NCBI RefSeq assembly: GCF_015354345.1
Contig: NZ_JADKYS010000006.1
Location: forward strand, 62,001 to 126,000
Length of the DNA: 64,000 bases
DNA from: Methylophilus sp. 14
GTDB lineage: Bacteria; Pseudomonadota; Gammaproteobacteria; Burkholderiales; Methylophilaceae
Direction of reading: 5' to 3'
The notes under the pieces were generated by a model that saw only the letters and a list, made by a program, of their open reading frames with translations, was not told the origin of the DNA and did no database searches. Below are positions 8,279 to 15,337 of the stretch, in pieces. Positions within the stretch are counted from its first letter, which is position 1. Each line of letters begins with the position of its first letter. A program made the translations under genes and the position numbers.

Positions 8279-9304
8279 ATGTGGCTGGAAAAGATGCGCT
8301 TATTCAGGCGGCTTGCCCCTGCGCTGGTGGTTTGCCTGGGATTAACGGTCGGGCATTCTACCCAGGCGATTATTCATGGCCTGACATTCCCAGGGATGGC
8401 CATTTCCACCGTCAAACTAAGCATTCAGCATGCACACTTCTTGCAATCAGTCGAAAAGTGGGAGTATTACGATTCGATTTGCAGCGCTGCAATTGTGGGC
8501 CTTAAGCCGCTGACACTGATCACTGCCGCGCATTGCCTGAAGGAGGTACGTGTCAGTGGTCCACAATCATTACCGGTGTTGTCCATTGCGCAGCCTGAGT
8601 TGTTAGGGATAGAGCAAATTACTCTCAAACAGGCTTTTTACCGGCCTTTCGAAGCGGTGTCCGAGGATTTGACGCAAGACATTGCCGTGCTGGTGTTCGA
8701 CGCAAAAGTGACCAGCCTGATACAACCTTTGCGCATCCGGCTAGGCGATGACCTGCCTGAGTCCATCATGATTTGCGGCTATGGCAGAGGCTATGGCGAG
8801 GCTGACACCCGGCATCCTCGTTGCGGCGAACGCAAGCCTTTGCGAGATTTATCGGACTTTTATCAGGTATTGCCCAAGATCTACCGTGAGATGGATGAAA
8901 TGCTGCATTTGCAGGCACAAACCCAGTTTGCTTATACGCAAGAGCTGGTGCATGCCGAAAAGGCACTGCTGGCAGTCAACCGGCTGAACGAGTTGGATCA
9001 ATATGACCACACCATGCCGATGCCAACCGTCGGGGATTCAGGCGGCCCCTGGCTGGTGCTTAATAGCACAGGTCAATATGAGTTACTGGCGATCACCAGC
9101 CTGGTCGAGCGTTTTTATAACCCAAGCGCCAATTGGCCGTTTTTTCAGAAACAGGTGCCGCTGTCGGAGTACCCCTATGTTGCTTATGGTTTACGTTTAA
9201 GCCACGCTGAGGTGCTGGGATTTTTACAATACGCGCAACATAGCGGTGCCGATATTCATTTCACGTCGGCACCGCGCATTCCACGACTGAGTCAGCCGAA
9301 ATAG
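8279..9304 (+). CDS. Secreted trypsin-like (S1) serine protease
   Basis: The 341-residue protein has the S1 catalytic triad in order: His85 in ITAAHCL, Asp134 in TQDIAVL and Ser254 in GDSGGPW. A signal-anchor-like stretch precedes IIHGLTFPG, where the N-terminus would be released. Compared with trypsin there is an insertion (about 178-245) between the Asp and Ser regions, rich in charged and aromatic residues. The start may be ATG 8279 or the in-frame ATG five codons later (MRLFRRLAP). It is probably co-transcribed with the upstream Cys-containing secreted protein, which could be a substrate, inhibitor or chaperone; that link is speculative. Confidence 0.85.
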   Translation: MWLEKMRLFRRLAPALVVCLGLTVGHSTQAIIHGLTFPGMAISTVKLSIQHAHFLQSVEKWEYYDSICSAAIVGLKPLTLITAAHCLKEVRVSGPQSLPVLSIAQPELLGIEQITLKQAFYRPFEAVSEDLTQDIAVLVFDAKVTSLIQPLRIRLGDDLPESIMICGYGRGYGEADTRHPRCGERKPLRDLSDFYQVLPKIYREMDEMLHLQAQTQFAYTQELVHAEKALLAVNRLNELDQYDHTMPMPTVGDSGGPWLVLNSTGQYELLAITSLVERFYNPSANWPFFQKQVPLSEYPYVAYGLRLSHAEVLGFLQYAQHSGADIHFTSAPRIPRLSQPK

Positions 9305-9307
9305 TCT

Positions 9308-9592
9308 TCAGGCATTCAATTTGGCATTAATCTCTTGTTCAGCCTCTAGCCAGTAGTCTAAATGGTTGTGACCAAAGCCTTTTTTCTCCGCAATGTAATA
9401 GGCTGCAACTTCAATCATTTTGTAACGCTCTTCGCTGGTCACAATGGCCGGTTTGGCTGTTTTTTTACGCGAAGTAGCTGGCTTGGCAGCTTTTTCTGAC
9501 GCAGTTTTTTTAGGGGCTGTTTTGGGTGCGGCGGCTTTCTTTGCCGTAGTCACTTTTTTAGTGGATGCGTCGGTGGTTTTACTAGATGCCAT
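9308..9592 (-). CDS. DUF2934 protein with histone-H1-like Lys/Ala-rich tail
   Basis: In this 94-residue protein the first ~48 residues are low-complexity Lys, Ala, Thr and Pro, typical of nucleic-acid-binding tails. The C-terminal ~45 residues (EERYKMIEVAAYYIAEKKGF...WLEAEQEI) match the short DUF2934 helical unit found in many proteobacteria. The basic tail suggests DNA or RNA association, but the function is unknown. Monocistronic; its 3' end abuts that of the convergent protease gene. Confidence 0.8.
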   Translation of the reverse strand: MASSKTTDASTKKVTTAKKAAAPKTAPKKTASEKAAKPATSRKKTAKPAIVTSEERYKMIEVAAYYIAEKKGFGHNHLDYWLEAEQEINAKLNA

Positions 9593-9853
9593 ACTATGTC
9601 TCCTTGGTGTAGAGGTGAGTGAAAGCGTCGACTTGTGGTCGCTGTAAAGCTATATTAAGAGTGCGCCGGGCTCAGCGTCAAGCCTCAACCGGCAATTCAT
9701 TTGATCTGCGTTAAATCTTAAGCCGCCATTTTTGTGTTTGGGATTGAATTACAGCTTGTATTCATCGCCAAACCGCCTGCTTGCGATAAAAGCAGCTTCC
9801 AAAGCCTGCCTATTTATGGTGTAGTTACTCGCTCATTGAATTGGAACAACCGT

Positions 9854-11017
9854 ATGTATAAAAAAGCGCTTACCTCACTGACCGTATTGTTTTTTATGAT
9901 GGGGTTTATCACCTGCTTGAATGACATTCTGGTGCCTTATTTAAAAGCCATTTTTGCCCTGAGTTATAGCCAGGCAGCGTTAATCCAGTTCTGTTTTTTT
10001 GCGGCCTACGGCCTGACTTCCATTCCATTCAGCAAGCTGATTGAAAACATCGGTTATCAAAAAGGCATGGTGGTTGGGTTTGCGCTGGCGGCACTGGGTT
10101 GCCTGTTGTTTTATCCGGCGGTGCTGTTGCATACCTATGCACTCTTTTTAGGCGCATTGTTCGTGCTCGCTGCAGGCATTGTGTTGCTGCAAGTGGCGGC
10201 TAACCCTTGTGTTTCCATCATTGGCCCTCAGGAAACAGCCTCTTCCCGTCTCACCATGGCGCAGGCCTTTAATTCATTAGGGACTTTTATTGCGCCTTTT
10301 TTTGGCGCTTACTTCATTCTTTCCGGATTAACCAACTCTGTCTACGCCGAGGGCGTGGTGTATCCGTATTTCCTGATCGCTGGCGTGTTAATCGTTATTG
10401 CGCTGGTGCTCTCCAGGATTAATTTGTCTGGCATGGAAACGGCAGAAGCAGATCAAAGTAGCTGGCTGGAAGTATTAAAGGAAAAAGGCCTGCTGCTCGG
10501 TGTGATTGGCATCTTTGCCTATGTCGGTGCAGAAGTGTCTATCGGCAGTTTTCTGGTGAATTATGTGATGGAAATCAGCCATGTGCCAGAAACACAAGCC
10601 GCGCCGCTGGTAGCGCTGTATTGGGGTGGCGCCATGATAGGCCGCTTTATCGGTATTTTTACCCTGAAGATGTTTGCGCCTGCCAAAGTGCTCATGACAC
10701 ATGCCGTGCTCGCCGTGGTGCTCATCCTGGTTTCCATGCAAACCACAGGCAATCTGGCGATTGCGAGCATGGCCTTGGTCGGCCTGTGTAACTCCATCAT
10801 GTTCCCCACCATTTTCACGCTAGGCATTAAAGGCCTTAAAGCAGGGCAAGAGAAAAGAGGGTCAGGCTTGTTGGCCACGGCGATTCTGGGTGGAGCGATT
10901 GTGCCTTTGTTAACCGGCTTGCTGGCAGATCGCTTGGGATTGCACCACGCGTTTATATTGCCAGTGATTTGTTATGCGTATATTACGTGGCTGGGCTGGC
11001 GGAATTGCAGGTCTTAG
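9854..11017 (+). CDS. FHS-family MFS sugar:H+ symporter (FucP/GluP-like)
   Basis: This 387-residue inner-membrane transporter has twelve predicted helices. Family hallmarks include MMGFITCLNDILVPYLKAIF in helix 1, LLQVAANPCVSIIGP in helix 5 and RLTMAQAFNSLGTFIAP, as in the fucose/glucose/galactose permeases of the FHS branch. The substrate cannot be deduced. The start at 9854 (MYKKALTSL) is preferred over an upstream in-frame start that would add 40 polar residues, although the ribosome site (GGA) is weak. Monocistronic. Confidence 0.9.
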   Translation: MYKKALTSLTVLFFMMGFITCLNDILVPYLKAIFALSYSQAALIQFCFFAAYGLTSIPFSKLIENIGYQKGMVVGFALAALGCLLFYPAVLLHTYALFLGALFVLAAGIVLLQVAANPCVSIIGPQETASSRLTMAQAFNSLGTFIAPFFGAYFILSGLTNSVYAEGVVYPYFLIAGVLIVIALVLSRINLSGMETAEADQSSWLEVLKEKGLLLGVIGIFAYVGAEVSIGSFLVNYVMEISHVPETQAAPLVALYWGGAMIGRFIGIFTLKMFAPAKVLMTHAVLAVVLILVSMQTTGNLAIASMALVGLCNSIMFPTIFTLGIKGLKAGQEKRGSGLLATAILGGAIVPLLTGLLADRLGLHHAFILPVICYAYITWLGWRNCRS

Positions 11018-11084
11018 CCTTCAAATGATTCAGGGCTAAGCCTTAATTCTCAATGGATCAATGTGGTTAAACTAGGGAGGCGAT

Positions 11085-11291
11085 ATGGCTGAATTGTCTT
11101 TTTATGTTTCTGATGAAGTTGAAGCTGTGATCAGGCGAAAGGCCGAACTAGCGAATATGTCACTTCCGGAATATCTGGCCGAGCTGCTAAAAAGAACATC
11201 TGAAGTGCAGGCAGAATGGCCTGAAGGCTATATTCAGCTATTTGATGACTGGCAAGGAGAGCCGTTGGAACGGCCATCACCCTTGCGATAA
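11085..11291 (+). CDS. Small RHH-like putative orphan antitoxin
   Basis: The 68-residue protein begins with a short beta strand (AELSFYVSDEVEAVIRRKAELANMSLPEYLAELLKR), the pattern of ribbon-helix-helix DNA-binding antitoxins. The acidic, Trp-containing tail (AEWPEGYIQLFDDWQGEP) resembles toxin-binding tails. A strong GGGAGG lies 5 bases before the ATG. No toxin gene follows in the 155 bases downstream, so it looks orphaned. It sits beside the remains of another toxin-antitoxin pair, which supports the assignment indirectly. Confidence 0.6.
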   Translation: MAELSFYVSDEVEAVIRRKAELANMSLPEYLAELLKRTSEVQAEWPEGYIQLFDDWQGEPLERPSPLR

Positions 11292-11446
11292 TGTATGCGT
11301 CACTCTCTCGAGGTGTTTCGTCAGCTAAACCATCATCGACTGTTTTTTTAATCAAACATTAAATAATTTCTCATACGAAATGCTTACCTACGGTGTGAGG
11401 ATTATTTAGCTTGCCATCATGTAATCGTTCGATTACATATTCTGCT

Positions 11447-11560
11447 ATGTATATAGTCAAACGCACTGCAGAATTTGATGCATGGCTACATGGCATCAAA
11501 TCTAGTCAATCTTCCGATATCACCAAAGCAATCCAGTTAATGCACCAGTTAGAGGATTAA
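11447..11560 (+). pseudogene. Internally deleted HigB-type (RelE-superfamily) toxin
   Basis: The 37-codon frame keeps the typical beginning of phage-derived addiction-module killer proteins (MYIVKRTAEFDAWLHGI). It then passes directly to what matches their usual end (KSSQSSDITKAIQ..., compare the common DKSTQ-x-DIxKA terminus). About 60 central residues, including the catalytic core, are missing, yet the frame, start and stop remain. The stop lies 3 bases before the intact antitoxin ATG. I infer an in-frame deletion that disarmed the toxin; the family assignment is from memory of the consensus. Confidence 0.65.
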
Positions 11561-11563
11561 GCT

Positions 11564-11860
11564 ATGAGCGAAAAAATCAAAGTTTCAGAACTCCCAGAGT
11601 TTGATATGGCGGAGCATATTAAAACAGAGGAAGACATCGCAGCCTATTTGAATATCGTACTCGAAGAGGGCGATGGTGCCGAGTTGGCGCATGCCTTGGG
11701 TGTGATTGCCCGCGCCAAAGGCATGGCAGACATTGCTGAAAAAAGTGGCATCACTCGTGAAGCTCTTTACAAAGCCTTAAGGCCCAATGCGCAGCCGCGG
11801 TTTGATACTGTGCATAAGGTGATGCAGGCGATGGGGGTTAAATTGCAGGCGCGTGTTTGA
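11564..11860 (+). CDS. HigA-type addiction module antidote (XRE-like HTH)
   Basis: The 98-residue antitoxin belongs to the family usually partnered with the short HigB killer proteins. Its N-terminus (KVSELPEFDMAEHIKTEEDIAAYLNIVLEEGDGAELAHALGVIARAKGM) is characteristic. The helix-turn-helix lies at about 56-92 (ADIAEKSGITREALYKALRPNAQPRFDTVHKVMQAMG). The antidote is intact while the upstream toxin is a deleted remnant. It may still repress its own promoter or protect against related toxins elsewhere. Confidence 0.85.
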   Translation: MSEKIKVSELPEFDMAEHIKTEEDIAAYLNIVLEEGDGAELAHALGVIARAKGMADIAEKSGITREALYKALRPNAQPRFDTVHKVMQAMGVKLQARV

Positions 11861-11876
11861 TTGTGGAGATTAATAC

Positions 11877-11901
11877 GGCGGACTGAGCGAGTCCGCCCTA
11901 C
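11877..11901 (-). repeat. REP-like hairpin with GTAG head
   Basis: On the minus strand GTAG is followed by a perfect 8-bp stem, GGCGGACT/AGTCCGCC, with a 5-nt loop. A GTAG-headed GC-rich hairpin is the signature of REP elements mobilised by RAYT transposases. The 396 bases from 11861 to 12256 contain no gene: only this element, AT-rich DNA and the heptamer repeat before the PEP-CTERM gene. Confidence 0.55.
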
Positions 11902-12214
11902 GGGCTGTAGCGAGATAAAGCCAAAACTGATTGAGTACCGACTGTATTCGGTATCATTGCTGCTAGGCAACACATTACTTCACCTGCATTGTTTGCATAC
12001 ACAAAGTTGAGTCATTCATTTAAAAAACCAGCACGCTGTGCAGTTGGTCTCTTGTTAAATAGATTTAATAATTAACGCGGAAATGATTAGTCTTATTGGG
12101 CTATTGTTGCTTGCGATTGTCGTGCAGTAATCTGTCACTCATGTTGCAAAGTTTGCAATATGGTTCAAAAATGAGAACACATGCGATGCCTTACGGGGAT
12201 TGCATTCTTCATGC

Positions 12215-12242
12215 ATAAACAATAAACAATAAACAATAAACA
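12215..12242 (+). repeat. AATAAAC heptamer tandem repeat
   Basis: Four copies, the first short by one base (ATAAAC then three AATAAAC), end about 15 bases before the start codon of the PEP-CTERM gene and just upstream of its AGAGGGGG ribosome site. Slippage in the tract could change spacing or leader structure. Confidence 0.8.
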
Positions 12243-12256
12243 AGAGGGGGAACCAC

Positions 12257-12850
12257 ATGCGTTATGGTTTAAATTTATTGGGCATATCCATGCTGGCCGC
12301 AGTTTCTGCCAATGCTCAGGCTGCAATGACTGTGCTGGCAACAGATACTTATAACGGTAGCACTTATCAGTTGCTTTCTGCCGACACTTGGACAAATAGT
12401 GAGGCTTTTGCACAATCATTGGGCGGTCATTTGGTGACTATTAATGATCTGGCTGAAAATGATTGGTTGACCACAGAAGCGTTCAATGGCTGGGGTTTGA
12501 ATAACGCCTACTGGATTGGATATTCACGTAACCCGAACAATCCTAGCCAGTTTTTATGGGCTGATGGATCTACCTCAACCTACACAAACTGGTCACCTGG
12601 TGAACCGAATAACTCAAACAGCTACAATGCCGATGCCGAAAACTATGTACACACCTATTTGTATTTTGGTGGTGGTGTTCGTTTCGGTAAATGGAACGAT
12701 TTAGCGAATGTCGATCCCTTTGAAGGACCAAAATTCGGTGTGATGCAGTTGGTGTCAACGCCAACTACTGTACCTGAGCCATCCTCTGCTGGTTTACTTG
12801 GTCTGGGTGTTTTGTTGATGAGCCTGATTGGATTTCGTCGTCAGAAATAA
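12257..12850 (+). CDS. PEP-CTERM protein with C-type-lectin-like domain
   Basis: The 197-residue exported protein has a signal peptide (1-23). A C-type lectin-like domain (about 25-165) shows GGHLVTIND, AYWIGYS, NWSPGEPNNS and KWNDL, including the EPN and WND ligand/calcium motifs. The C-terminal PEP-CTERM sorting signal (about 171-197) reads VPEPSS, a hydrophobic helix and FRRQK. The signal targets proteins to exosortase for surface or exopolysaccharide attachment, so this is probably a matrix adhesin or sugar-binding protein. No exosortase gene is in the window. It has its own terminator. Confidence 0.9.
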   Translation: MRYGLNLLGISMLAAVSANAQAAMTVLATDTYNGSTYQLLSADTWTNSEAFAQSLGGHLVTINDLAENDWLTTEAFNGWGLNNAYWIGYSRNPNNPSQFLWADGSTSTYTNWSPGEPNNSNSYNADAENYVHTYLYFGGGVRFGKWNDLANVDPFEGPKFGVMQLVSTPTTVPEPSSAGLLGLGVLLMSLIGFRRQK

Positions 12851-12860
12851 AAGATAACAC

Positions 12861-12892
12861 TAAAAAGGCTGCGATATTGCAGCCTTTTTTTT
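12861..12892. terminator. Bidirectional intrinsic terminator
   Basis: AAAAAGGCTGC/GCAGCCTTTTT stem with loop GATATT, followed by T8. It lies between the convergent PEP-CTERM and tldD genes. Confidence 0.95.
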
Positions 12893-12915
12893 GTACCTTT
12901 AACAGGGTTCAACAG

Positions 12916-14355
12916 TCAGGCTGAGGTACCACCAACGGTTAACCCATCAATCTTCAACGTAGGTTGCCCAACACCAACAGGCACACTCTGACCTTCTTTA
13001 CCGCAAGTGCCCACGCCGCTATCCAGCGCCATGTCATTGCCTACCATGCTGACTTTGGTTAACACGTCCGGGCCGTTGCCAATCAGGGTGGCACCTTTGA
13101 CCGGGTAGGTAATTTTGCCGTCTTCAATCATATAGGCTTCAGCGGCGCTAAAGACGAATTTACCGCTGGTAATATCGACCTGGCCGCCGCCAAAGTTGGC
13201 GGCGTATAGCCCTTTTTTCACCGACTTGATAATCTCTTGCGGGTCTTTGTCGCCGTTGAGCATATAGGTGTTGGTCATGCGCGGCATCGGGATGTGCGCG
13301 TAGCTTTCGCGGCGCGCGTTGCCGGTCAGGCCCATGCCCATGAGACGTGCATTCAATGTGTCTTGTATATAGCCACGCAGGATGCCATCTTCAATGAGTA
13401 CAGTGTTTTGCGGCGCGTTGCCTTCATCGTCCATGGTCAGCGAGCCACGGCGGTCCTGTATCGTGCCATCATCGACGATGGTGATGCCTTTGGCGGCAAC
13501 CTGCTGGCCAATCATGTTGCTGAAGGCGCTGCTGCCTTTGCGGTTGAAGTCACCTTCGAGGCCGTGGCCGATGGCTTCGTGCAGCAAAATGCCTGGCCAG
13601 CCATTACCCAGCACAACGGTCATGCTGCCAGCCGGGGCAGGGCGCGCCTCTAGGTTAACCAGTGCCTGATGCGCGGCTTTGCGGGCGTAGTCTTGCAGGA
13701 CATCATCAGTAAAGTAGCTGTAATCAAAACGGCCACCGCCGCCGCTGGAACCTTGTTCACGACGGCCATTGTGTTCGGCAATCACTTGCAGCGACAAGCG
13801 CACCAGTGGGCGTACATCGCCTGCCATGACGCCGTCACTGCGTGCCACTAAGACAACTTCATATTCTGCGGCAATCGAGGCCATGACTTGTGTGATACGC
13901 GGATCTTGCGCTTTGGCATAACGCTCGAGTTTTTCCAGCAGTTTAACCTTGGCATCTGCACTCAGGCTGGCAATCGGGTCTTGCGGTAAATACAGCGGCG
14001 TATGGCTGCGCGTAATAATACTGTGGCCGGTTTTTTCCTGGCCGAGGTTGGCAATGGCGCGGGTGGCACTTGCCGCCTGTTGCAGGGCATCAAGATGAAT
14101 GTCGTCGGAATAGGCAAAGGCGGTTTTTTCGCCACTGACAGCACGCACACCTACGCCCTGGTCGATATTAAAACTGCCGGATTTGACCTGGCCTTCTTCC
14201 AGCCCCCAAGATTCGCTGCGGCTGTATTGAAAGTAGAGGTCCGCATAGTCAATGTTGTGCGTCATCATGCCGGACAATACATTGGTTAAAGCGCTTTGAT
14301 CCAGTCCGGCAGGGCGGAGTAGCAAGTCGTTGGCAGTGGTGAGTAGCGTTTGCAT
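12916..14355 (-). CDS. tldD: TldD metalloprotease
   Basis: TldD forms a heterodimeric zinc protease with TldE/PmbA that degrades unfolded peptides and matures peptides such as microcin B17 and CcdA. The 479-residue protein has the HExxxH motif (His259, Glu260, His264 in HEAIGHGLEGD), the glycine-rich GSSGGGGRFDYSYF segment and the C-terminal GTCGKEGQSVPVGVGQPTLKI signature. It ends a minus-strand operon yhdP-nit-tldD, an order common in beta- and gammaproteobacteria. Its partner gene is not in the window. Confidence 0.97.
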   Translation of the reverse strand: MQTLLTTANDLLLRPAGLDQSALTNVLSGMMTHNIDYADLYFQYSRSESWGLEEGQVKSGSFNIDQGVGVRAVSGEKTAFAYSDDIHLDALQQAASATRAIANLGQEKTGHSIITRSHTPLYLPQDPIASLSADAKVKLLEKLERYAKAQDPRITQVMASIAAEYEVVLVARSDGVMAGDVRPLVRLSLQVIAEHNGRREQGSSGGGGRFDYSYFTDDVLQDYARKAAHQALVNLEARPAPAGSMTVVLGNGWPGILLHEAIGHGLEGDFNRKGSSAFSNMIGQQVAAKGITIVDDGTIQDRRGSLTMDDEGNAPQNTVLIEDGILRGYIQDTLNARLMGMGLTGNARRESYAHIPMPRMTNTYMLNGDKDPQEIIKSVKKGLYAANFGGGQVDITSGKFVFSAAEAYMIEDGKITYPVKGATLIGNGPDVLTKVSMVGNDMALDSGVGTCGKEGQSVPVGVGQPTLKIDGLTVGGTSA

Positions 14356-14446
14356 AATGGGCTAAATAGTGGGTTAACTTGTTAAATCGTAATGGTTGGA
14401 GTCTAGGACTGGCCAAAGAGTGCCATACCGGCACTCAGCGTTTTCA

Positions 14447-15301
14447 TTAAATTGCCTTAATGGTTTTGTGTTTAAGCGCTGGCAGGCTTTGACGCAGGTT
14501 TTTAATATAGTTGCGGTTAACGTTAGCCACCACAATGCCCGAGCCACGCGGCAGGCGATCCAGCACCACACCCCAAGGGTCCACAATCATGCTGTTACCA
14601 TGTGTTTCGCGGCCAGAGAGGTGGTAGCCCCCTTGCGCTGAGGCGATCACATAACTCAGGTTTTCTACGGCACGCGCACGCACCAGGGTTTCCCAGTGGG
14701 CTTTGCCGGTGGTTTCGGTAAACGCTGAGGGCACGACGATCATGTCGACTTCACCCATGGCGCGGAACAGCTCTGGGAAGCGTAAATCGTAGCAAATCGA
14801 GAGGCCAATACGGCCAAATGGCGTATCCACGGTCACCACGGTGTCACCAGGTTCTATGGTGTTTTCTTCATGGTAATGTTCGGTGCCCATATCGAGGCCG
14901 AACAAGTGGATTTTATCGTAGCGCGCTACTTGCTCGCCTTTGTCGTTATACACCAGGCAACTATTGCGCACTTTGTTGGCATAGTGACTTTCCAGCGGCA
15001 CCGTCCCGGCGACGATCCAGATTTTGTAAGCCTTGGCGGTTTTGCTTAAAAACTGTTGAATCGGGCCATCATCTGGTTTTTCGCGAATGGTCACCTTGTC
15101 GAAATCTTTCAGGCCCATGATGCAAAAGTATTCCGGCAGCACCACCAGCTTGGCCCCGGCCTTGGCCGCCGACTCGATCAGCCGTTTGGCTTCGACCAGG
15201 TTGGCTGCTACGTTAGGGCTGGACGCCATTTGGATTGCCGCAACTTTAACGATGTCATCGTTAGCGGCGGATTTGAGTTTTTTAGTTTTTTTCTCAGCCA
15301 T
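14447..15301 (-). CDS. Carbon-nitrogen hydrolase, Nit family
   Basis: This 284-residue nitrilase-superfamily amidase has the complete catalytic triad Glu57 (LPEYF), Lys130 (YDKIHLF) and Cys170 (SICYDLRFPE). The closest characterised relatives are Nit1-type deaminated-glutathione amidases, which remove a metabolite-repair by-product; this is family knowledge, and the substrate here is not shown. It carries a basic N-terminal extension (AEKKTKKLKSAAN) that most family members lack. It lies between yhdP and tldD on the same strand. Confidence 0.9.
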   Translation of the reverse strand: MAEKKTKKLKSAANDDIVKVAAIQMASSPNVAANLVEAKRLIESAAKAGAKLVVLPEYFCIMGLKDFDKVTIREKPDDGPIQQFLSKTAKAYKIWIVAGTVPLESHYANKVRNSCLVYNDKGEQVARYDKIHLFGLDMGTEHYHEENTIEPGDTVVTVDTPFGRIGLSICYDLRFPELFRAMGEVDMIVVPSAFTETTGKAHWETLVRARAVENLSYVIASAQGGYHLSGRETHGNSMIVDPWGVVLDRLPRGSGIVVANVNRNYIKNLRQSLPALKHKTIKAI

Positions 15302-15337
15302 GGCAAAGGTTCCATTGAAATAATAGTGATAGTGGCA

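Noticed and set aside
12215-12242. CRISPR-like repeats
   Set aside because: The heptamer units are contiguous without spacers; no spaced direct repeats of CRISPR length were seen anywhere in the window.
13237-13653. Long frame opposite to tldD
   Set aside because: It lies fully within tldD on the other strand, has no ribosome site and translates to a composition typical of a shadow frame.
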